Shown here: in pieces, positions 56,325 through 64,000 of the stretch | How the letters are laid out: each line of letters begins with the position of its first letter | Numbering within the stretch: position 1 is the stretch's first letter | Assembly (NCBI GenBank): GCA_964019055.1 | Contig: OZ025208.1 | Span: 250,501 to 314,500, forward strand | Reading direction: 5' to 3' | DNA length: 64,000 nucleotides | Source: Anthopleura xanthogrammica | Taxonomy: Eukaryota; Cnidaria; Anthozoa; Actiniaria; Actiniidae | Notes under the pieces: generated by a model | Databases searched by the model: none | What the model saw: the letters and a program-made list of their open reading frames with translations, nothing else | Told to the model about the DNA's origin: nothing | Position numbers and translations under genes: made by a program

Positions 56325-58359
56325 CTATAAAAAGAAACATGGTATTAACCTTGCTTAGTAATACAAATGATAAAAGTAATACCCGTGATTTCAAAGGCAG
56401 GCGTGGACATTTTCGAAAGGGGGTACAGATACATATCAAAAAGCGAAAGTAGAGTGAAAAATGGTGCCTTAACAAACGAAACTGCCCTAGCTTCCCCAGC
56501 AGAATTGAATAGAACTGAATATAATCATGCATGTATCTAGATAGATGGACGGCTTGGATAGATGCATGGATACTTGGTTGGTTGATGAATCCATGCATCG
56601 AATAGATAGAAGAAACGGAGAAAGTAAGGAATGCCATAGGAGTGCGGAAAGATGGGGATGTGTTGATGAATGAATAAAGATACAAGTATTGCAGGGTGGG
56701 ATGATCGGTGTAGGAATGCATTGATGCAAGTAAATATATCCCTTTCAAACTTATCTTGAATGCGAAGCTAACAGGGAAATGCAGAAGAAATATCTCAATG
56801 GAATTCCTGCCATCACAGGGAGCCCAATTTTAGATAAAAATATACTAGACAGAAATAAAATCTGGAAAATATATCATTTATAGAATAAAATGTGGGTTTT
56901 TTTAGTCTAAGAAAGTGTGCTAAATAATATAAGGGAACAGGAAAATAAGCGAACAGAGTAGAATATATTTTTCGCGAGCCTTTGTCCTATGTAATTCCCC
57001 TATGGTCGCCGTGTGTACAATACGTTTTTAAGAATGTTAAGGAATGCAGCTATGTCCACCAATCTCTTACATACCTAACTCTATCAACCACGATTCACTG
57101 CATTTTAAAGCTTCAATTCCCTCAAATCACTTGACCAAAATCTTTTCTTTTTTTTTAAAAACTTTTTACTCTTCTATAATGTTTTCTTTTAGTGCGAAAA
57201 CACTTGTATCGCGACTCGCGTTACAAAACTTCGATTGGGCGTTTTGGCTTTTCCCACCCGTCAATCATCTTGGGCTTATGTAAATAAGTATATCAAAATT
57301 TGCTAAAATTTGCTTCAAATTCGTCCATCTGTACATCAAATTCAAACTTTTTTCGAAAATTTAGAATGACTAAAGAATATTCCAAGGTTTTGAAGGACAA
57401 ATCTATAATCGGCGAATAAAATAATGAAGCCCTTGGGCATAAACTCTAATGTCATAGTATTTGCTTAAATTTATACTTCAAAATTTATGGCAGACATCAC
57501 AACCCCCAACCCCCCTCCCCTAATCAAAGTTGCCCCACCTAACGAATGGCAGCTCCCAACCACTAGCCCATGCAACATTGCAAGGGGGAGGGGTGTTGGA
57601 AGACTACATTTTCTCCCTATAGGAATTGGGCTTCCTGTGTTGTAAGGGTCTCAAGGTATTTCTTTGTCGATTGTCTTTAACATGTTCGAGGCGTTCTAAT
57701 TGAAGTTGTAAGTCGTGAAGCACGGTTACCTTGGCTTCGAAAAAGATTTCTCGAAAAACACATGCATTAGTGCAGCTACTGAAAGTGCACAACCAGAAAA
57801 TGACTGTATTACAACGTCAGCAAAGGATTGTCTTGTTGGTATCCTACTCAAATCGGCTTTGCTATTGGCTATATGAGATAGACTTGCCTTACAATAATAA
57901 CAACTGAATGTATCGAACACAAGCAACTGGTGTCTGTTGACACGAAGCGTTCTCTTCGAATTCGCCTAAACCATGCTTCTCAGCTTGTTATACCTTTCGG
58001 TATCCAATAAAACCTGAGTTTATCATTCCATTTTCGGTTGTTAGAGCAATCTAGTTTCGATTCTAGATGTCAGTGAAAACCCAGCTTGTAGGCATTTTGT
58101 ACTACGCATGCGCGGGAATTAGTTCTTTGGCGCCAACTAAACGCCATTTCGTGTGTTCGTGAGTTCAAGATCTTGAAGACGGACTTTTGAATGGCGATCT
58201 AGACGGAAAGAAAAAAATTATAGCAAATTTGAGAGACTATGGAATGATGGCCTGCAGCACTAACTTCCCTGGTATTTAATTATTATTATTATTTTTTTTG
58301 ATGGCCCAATGTAAGATTAGCTTTAGCTAAATTTATTTTTCCTTTCCCCATCACTAAAT
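56325..58359. other. Gene-free stretch upstream of the SRCR exon
   Basis: Contains GATG/ATGC-rich low complexity (56520-56740). Short ORFs at 57044, 57604 and 57726 show no family features or matching splice signals. The upstream exon of the receptor (it must end in phase 1) was not found here. Confidence 0.5.
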
Positions 58360-58391
58360 AAAGTATATTATTATTATTATTATTATTATTA

Positions 58392-58429
<38 letters not shown>

Positions 58430-58457
58430 GTTATTATTATTATTATTATTATTATTT
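58360..58457 (+). repeat. (ATT)n microsatellite
   Basis: About 100 nt of nearly pure ATT/TTA with two G interruptions. It lies about 190 nt beyond the 3' end of the LINE coding region, so it may be the LINE tail. Confidence 0.9.
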
Positions 58458-58648
58458 TATTTGAACCTCAGGAAAATTTGATACAATATGATTTTTCCCT
58501 GTTAAAACTACTAGTCGGGTCTTTTCCCAAAACCTAAGACTTCAAACTGTCATTTCAAATCCTAACCGAAACCTTTAACCTATTGTTACAATGCTGCTTG
58601 ACTTATTCTTTTTCTTTCTTTTATCCCCCCTCCCTTTTTTTTTCTTTC

Positions 58649-61600
58649 CTAAAGTTCTAAGACTTTCCTTAGTATTCTGGCAGTTCCTAAAATTGCGGAT
58701 TTCTGAAGTGTTGCTATCCTGTTACTTATGTCTAACATAGTTACAAATTCCTTCAGTCTCTTTGACACTGAGCCTAAACTTCCCACTACTACTGGTACTA
58801 CTTTGACCTTTGTTTTCCATATCTTTTTTAGTTCTCTGTCAAGGTCCTGGTATTTTTCTATCTTCTCAATTTCTTTGATTTCAATCCTTCTGTCAGCAGG
58901 CAAAGCTACATCGATAATCCAGGTTTTGTTCAATTCCTTCTCAACCAGAACTATATCCGGACGCCTAGCCTGAATTATCCTATCTGTCTGGATGGTAAAG
59001 CCCACAGCAACTTAACTTCATGGTTCTCCATCACACTATCAGGAACATGTTCATACCATTTGTCACAACATGGTAATCCATATTTCTTGCAAAGTTCCCA
59101 GTGCAGGAGTCCAGCAAGTTTGTCGTGCCGACGCTTGTACTCCTTCTGTGCAAGTTTACTGCAGGCACAAATAATATGTTCTACAGTTTCCTCACATGTG
59201 CCACACATTCTGCACTTTTCAGACACTTCTTGATTTTCGATTTTAGCTTTTATTGGGTTAGTTCTTATAACTTGGTCTTGATCAGCAATGATTAGCCCTT
59301 CAGTTTCTCTCTTCAGATCACCGACTCTCAGCCAATTCCACGTCTCCTTATCAGCCACATCCTTGATTTGCTGATGGTACTGCCTCTGTAGGGGTTTCGT
59401 CATTATTTCTTCCCACCTTTGGCCTCTCTTTCTTTCCTTGTAATCCTTTGGTTGTTCCGCTGATGCATGTTTCCCTATTTTACAAGCTGCAATCAACTTT
59501 TCTTGGCTGTTCTTTATATACTGTGCGAGGCTTCCTTCATCCATTCTGATACAGCCTTCTATACTGATAAGACCACGCCCTCCCTCAGTTCTTGGTAAAT
59601 AGATACGGTTGACACAAGACCTGGGATAAAGAGCTCCATACATGCATAACAACTTTCTAGTTTTTCGATCCATTTCTTGCAGATTATTCTTGGTCCAATT
59701 CACTATTTATCCGCTGTAGCGAATCGATGATACAGCCAACGTATTGATTGCTTTCATGAGGTTTCCTCCATTCAGCTTCGACTTAAGGAGCTTCATCAGC
59801 CTTCTCGTATATTCAACTCGTAGCTCTTCCTTCATTTCTGGATGTAGGACACCATCAGCTTCCAATTACGCCCAAGTGCTTATGACAATCATCCTCTTCT
59901 TCTAACGATCTTAGCTTTCTCCCATCTGGGAGAGCAATTCCATCACTCTTGATCTTCTTACCTCTATTCTTGACCAGTACTGCACATTTGGAAATTCCAA
60001 AGTCCATACTAATGTCGTCACTGAATATGCGCACTGTTTGGACGAGGGAATCAAGTACTTTTTCATTCTTACTATAGAGTTTGAGATCGTCCATGAATAG
60101 TAAGTGCATGACCTTTTCTTCGCTTTTACTGATTTTATAGCCAGCTTGGGTGTTTCTGAGTATATCGGTCAAAGGTATTAGTGCGATCACGAATAGTAGT
60201 GGAGATAGCTAGTCTCCTTGGAATATTCCTCTCTTTAAGTCCACTTATCCAAGCATTTTTCCATTTGATGTTAGGGTTGTCCTCCATAATGGCATGCTCT
60301 TCTCCAATAAAGCTTTCACATTATCAGCTACACCCATCAACTCTAACGACTCTTTTATCCACGAATGTGAAACAGAGTCATACGCCTTCCTGTAGTCAAT
60401 CCACACCATAGCTAAATTGGTCTTTCTTTTCTTGCAATCCCTCAGTAAGGTCTTGTCAATGCTTAGTTGATCTTTCGTCCCCCAGCTGTTCTTTCTGCAA
60501 CCTTTCTGCTCGTCTGGTAGCAATTTGTTCTTGATCAGGTGGCAGTAGAGATCTTAGTTTCCATATCAAAGGAAGGCATGTGATTGGACGGTAATTAGAC
60601 GAGATGTTGCCTTTATCAGGGTCTTTCATGATGAGCACTGTTCTTCCTTTAACCATCCATTTCGGGGTGTTTCGTGATGTTAAACAGACTTGTAGTTGTG
60701 CAGCTATTCTTTCATGCAAACTCACGAAGTTTTTCAACCAGAACCCATGTACATTATCCAGACCTGGTGATTTCCAGTTTCTCATTTTCCTCAGCCGATG
60801 TTTGATTTTCTTTGGTGTGATGGTGATTTCTTGCTGCTGGACTACATGCTGGTCATTCTTTGCCTTCCTCAGCCACTCGGCGTCCTTCTTGTGTTCTGCT
60901 TTATTGCTCCACAGCTGCCCCAAAAACTCTAAACTTTCCTCAGCATTTGGTGGTGCTTGTTCCTGCTTTTGTCCATCAGTTTCTTTGTAAAATTGCTTTT
61001 GATTTGTTGTAAATAATCTGTTTTGCCGATACTGTCTTATCCTTTCCTCATAGCGCTTCACTTTACTTGCCTTGGCCTTGATCCTTTGTCTCAGCTCTTC
61101 CATTACCACTTTCAATCCTTTACCTCTTAAATTATACAAGTCCCAGCTGTTTGGATGTTGATTTGTTGAAGTCTGCTTAAGTCCCTTCTCATCTCGCTAA
61201 TCTGTCCTTGCATGTAGTCAGCTTTGTAGTCTTCTTTTCCAGGATGGTTCTCCATTCTTCCTTTTCTTTTCGAGCTTCACTCCCACTCTTTCAGTTACCA
61301 CAGCAGCAGCGGCATACACAAGGTCGTTTGTCTCTGTAATATCATTCGTAGGAATAGTTCGCAGCACACGTACTGTCGACAGCTTTGACTTGGTCTAACA
61401 GCTTTTTCCTAAATACTCCGCGAAGATCTGGTAATCTCTCTCGGTCTGTTTTGTGTAGTATTTCATACAGTCGAGATTTTATTGCGTTTTGTTCGTTTGT
61501 CATTTCCATTTCTTCAGATATTATTTCTCGTTGATTTTCTTCTGTACCATCGTCGTGTGTGGTCGAGCAATTTTCGTCTGTCCCAGTGCTTTGGTCTGTT

Positions 61601-61676
61601 CCAGGACCCCATTCTTCAGTGTCAATTTGTCTGCTTTCGGTTACCTTCCTCTGTATTTCCTCTAGCTCTAATTCTG

Positions 61677-61680
<4 letters not shown>
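58649..61680 (-). pseudogene. Decayed LINE with RT and restriction-like endonuclease (R2-like)
   Basis: Read on the minus strand from about 61680 to 58649 in several frames (61680-61342, 61139-60456, 60523-60245, 60190-59855, 59703-58975, 59005-58649). RT motifs include [30 protein letters not shown] and the catalytic F-M-D-D-L, which is intact. The thumb region has R-K-L-L-C-M-Y and G-G-R-G-L-I. The C-terminal part has a zinc-knuckle-like C-R-M-C-G-T-C with H-I-I-C-A-C, followed by R-R-P-D-I-V-L-V and W-I-I-D-V-A-L, the REL-endonuclease K/R-PD...D arrangement typical of R2/NeSL-type elements. A TAG breaks the G-D-x-L-S-P-L box (about 60210); frameshifts separate the other pieces. The (AAT)n at 58360-58457 could be its 3' tail. 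Confidence 0.88.
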
Positions 61681-61978
<298 letters not shown>

Positions 61979-62070
61979 ACTGTCGTGTTTTTGTTTATCG
62001 AGAAAACGTTGTTAAAAGTCTCACCCGAATAGGAAAATAGCTCATTGTTAATGGACTTCAATCTTAACAA

Positions 62071-64000
62071 GTCTTGGCACGGGAAAACGTGTCAAGCCCG
62101 CTGGGCATATTAACTTAAATTATTAAATATACATTGTAATTTGTGAAATCCATGGGCGTTAATCTTTATAATGACAAAGTGGATTAGGTTAGTATTCCAG
62201 AACGAGCGAAACAGATAATCATTGACAATTAGAGGTCACTATCAATCAAATAGTTCGTGTAACGAGTGAAATCTACAGCAGAAGTATGCCAGAGAAAATA
62301 TGATCCAACATCAGACTAAAAAACATATTCACCCAAATAAATCAACAAAATAACGTTAATGAGACTCTGACTATAAGACTCTAAGTGAAATACAGCAGAG
62401 AAACAAGCAAGAAAAGTTATAAAATCACTCGTGATTATATTAAATAATGAATGGTGTACTTATTAAAAGGACAATGTAAAAACATTTTGCTCTGATATTT
62501 TCATTGGAGTAACCAAGAAAACATGTTCGATTTTGCGTAAAAGGACCACAAAATGCAATCTGTTTTATTCGGCATTCAAAATCTAGAGCTGATCAGTGTA
62601 GTACAATTGACTTCAGTCAGATGACAGTCAAAAGTACAATTACAAAAGTTCATATGTTTATCTATCTTTACGTGCAAGCTCGATAAATTAACAATGCAAT
62701 TTCAAGCATACCGTTCTCGTATAACGCAAACAAAATTCTTGCCCACCCTAATCAACCATTGTTTTTTTCTAAGAAATGAAGGTGAAACGACAATAGTGTA
62801 GCTACAGATTGGTATAAAAATAAATTCTGAAAACTACAAAATGATTTGAATACAGCGCTGTGAAAAAGTGCTTAATTTTCGGTCTACGTAGGCTCATGAC
62901 CTGCCCCAGTCAAAATTTGTAACGGCTCCTAGCGCAGTCAAAAAAGCTTTTAGAACCAAACCAAATTCGATTCATAGATTAAATCAATGAAGTCTTTCAA
63001 TGGCCAGAGTTTGAGAAAAAAAAATGTTTTTTAAACGAAATTCAGTGGGCGATTTTTACAGAGACAGTTTCTTAATTATGTTAAAGCTTGGGAAAAGGAA
63101 GCAAAATACTGAATCAAGAAGTTAAAATGACATGTTTTTCAAGCTGACCACACTAACTTTTGATCATGCCTATAAAAGGCGTGGAAGAAATCTACCTTTA
63201 CGGGGCTATTCCTATATATCTTGTTTCGCTTTTTGCTAATATTTTCCAGTGTTTTGCTCAGTTTATAATATGGAAGACTTTCGCGAGATTGGAAAAATTT
63301 CGAGTCAAAGTGCATGGTCATCTGATCACTGATTGGTACAAATTCCCTCGCGCTGATTGGCTAAGACTGAAGTGAGGAAAAAAACCTCGCGGAATCTAGT
63401 GCACGCACGAACCGACCAATCACAGCGCTCTTCGTTGCTTAGCAAAGCGGACCTAGCTCCAAGACAAAACACGCGTTTCACCAACAATTTAGAGAAAGAA
63501 AAAGTTTAAGTATATGCGATTTATTAAAAATAAAGCAAATATTTTTCATCCATCCCCTCGAATTACACTAGATAAATGACTTTTAAGACTTGGGCGAGAG
63601 CAGCTCAATCAATCAATCAATTGTTATGAGACAGAAATTTGGCGAATATTCTACAATGCTTTTATAGTTCATTAACTAGACGAGCGCTAACTCGGCGCAT
63701 ATCAAAAATACAGTTCACAAGCCTGCGATAGTTATAAAGGCAAGTCTTAGCCTGACTTAGACTTATTGTGACCTTGAGCTACCTTGAACTTAGGCAACTC
63801 GCTGGTCATGTCCCGACAGGTTAGCTACGCATATTAACAAATCTTTCCGGGGTTATTAAGGTTAAAACGAGCTCTTGAGCTTAGCCTTAATCGCCATTAC
63901 TGGCATAAGACTTGGCCTTCTTAGCACCAATCGCTTTCTTACAAATCGTACTTTAAGTGGTTCTTGATTGATTTATTATTCGGCTTTCGTATACCAAAAT
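62071..64000. other. No gene recognised
   Basis: AT-rich sequence without supported ORFs. A cluster of three CCAAT-type boxes (CTGATTGG at about 63329 and 63353, ACCAATCA at about 63415) in slightly GC-richer sequence could be promoter-like. The ORF at 63160-63375 ends within it and is not supported. Confidence 0.45.
63325..63430. promoter_or_regulatory. Cluster of three CCAAT boxes, possible promoter
   Basis: Three NF-Y-type motifs in both orientations within about 100 nt (two ATTGG, one CCAAT), beside CGCGC-containing sequence. Position and direction of any transcript are unknown. CCAAT boxes also occur in local repeats, so this is weak. Confidence 0.25.

Noticed and set aside
57604..57926. 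Minus-strand ORFs that might be the missing upstream receptor exon
   Set aside because: No signal peptide or domain pattern, and no phase-1 donor matching the SRCR exon.
63160..63375. 71-residue plus-strand ORF with a hydrophobic segment
   Set aside because: Overlaps an opposing ORF, with no family features and no splice context.

Overview
The window is nuclear DNA from an invertebrate animal. It is AT-rich, with spliceosomal introns, tRNA-derived SINEs, many palindromic MITEs, a Ty3/gypsy-type LTR retrotransposon and a LINE with an R2-like restriction-enzyme-type endonuclease. The repeat types and the receptor architecture suggest a cnidarian, most likely an anthozoan (coral or sea anemone). 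This is an inference, not a match to a named species.

The main content is one very large gene on the minus strand. I traced 42 coding exons by hand from an SRCR exon at 56324 down to a stop codon at 13191. The splice phases agree at every junction, and the exons sum to 7,499 nt: 2 nt of a split codon plus 2,499 codons including the stop. The 5' end (start codon, signal peptide) lies upstream of 56324 and was not found. In protein order the modules are: SRCR; F-type lectin/discoidin-like; PA14; Cys-containing linker; MAM; two LDLa; Cys-rich LDLa-like; MAM; short MAM; D8C; F5/8C discoidin; a MAM split by a pentraxin/laminin-G-like domain; CUB; leucine-rich repeats; a relaxin-receptor-like (RXFP, LGR type C) seven-transmembrane domain; and an acidic cytoplasmic tail. 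Nearly all ectodomain modules are bounded by phase-1 introns, the signature of exon shuffling. The result reads as a mosaic, potentially carbohydrate- or microbe-sensing ectodomain on a relaxin-receptor signalling core.

Layout by plus coordinates. 1-13190: gene-free, with a pair of inverted repeats about 6 kb apart, tandem repeats and MITEs. 13191-20578: cytoplasmic tail, 7TM and LRR exons. 20704-40463: CUB back to the F-lectin/discoidin exon, with satellites and microsatellites in the introns. 40464-56003: two very large introns filled with mobile DNA. This includes a 52-bp satellite inside a DNA element, a TTAA-bounded fold-back element, a 1.7-kb TIR element, an intronless virus-like gene cluster (48234-50453) and a retrotransposon with a SINE in its 5' LTR. 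56004-56324: SRCR exon. 58300-62070: decayed LINE plus trinucleotide microsatellites. 62071-64000: no gene seen.

There are no rRNA, tRNA or CRISPR genes. Exon edges rest on GT/AG sites, phase agreement and domain continuity. No transcript evidence was available.
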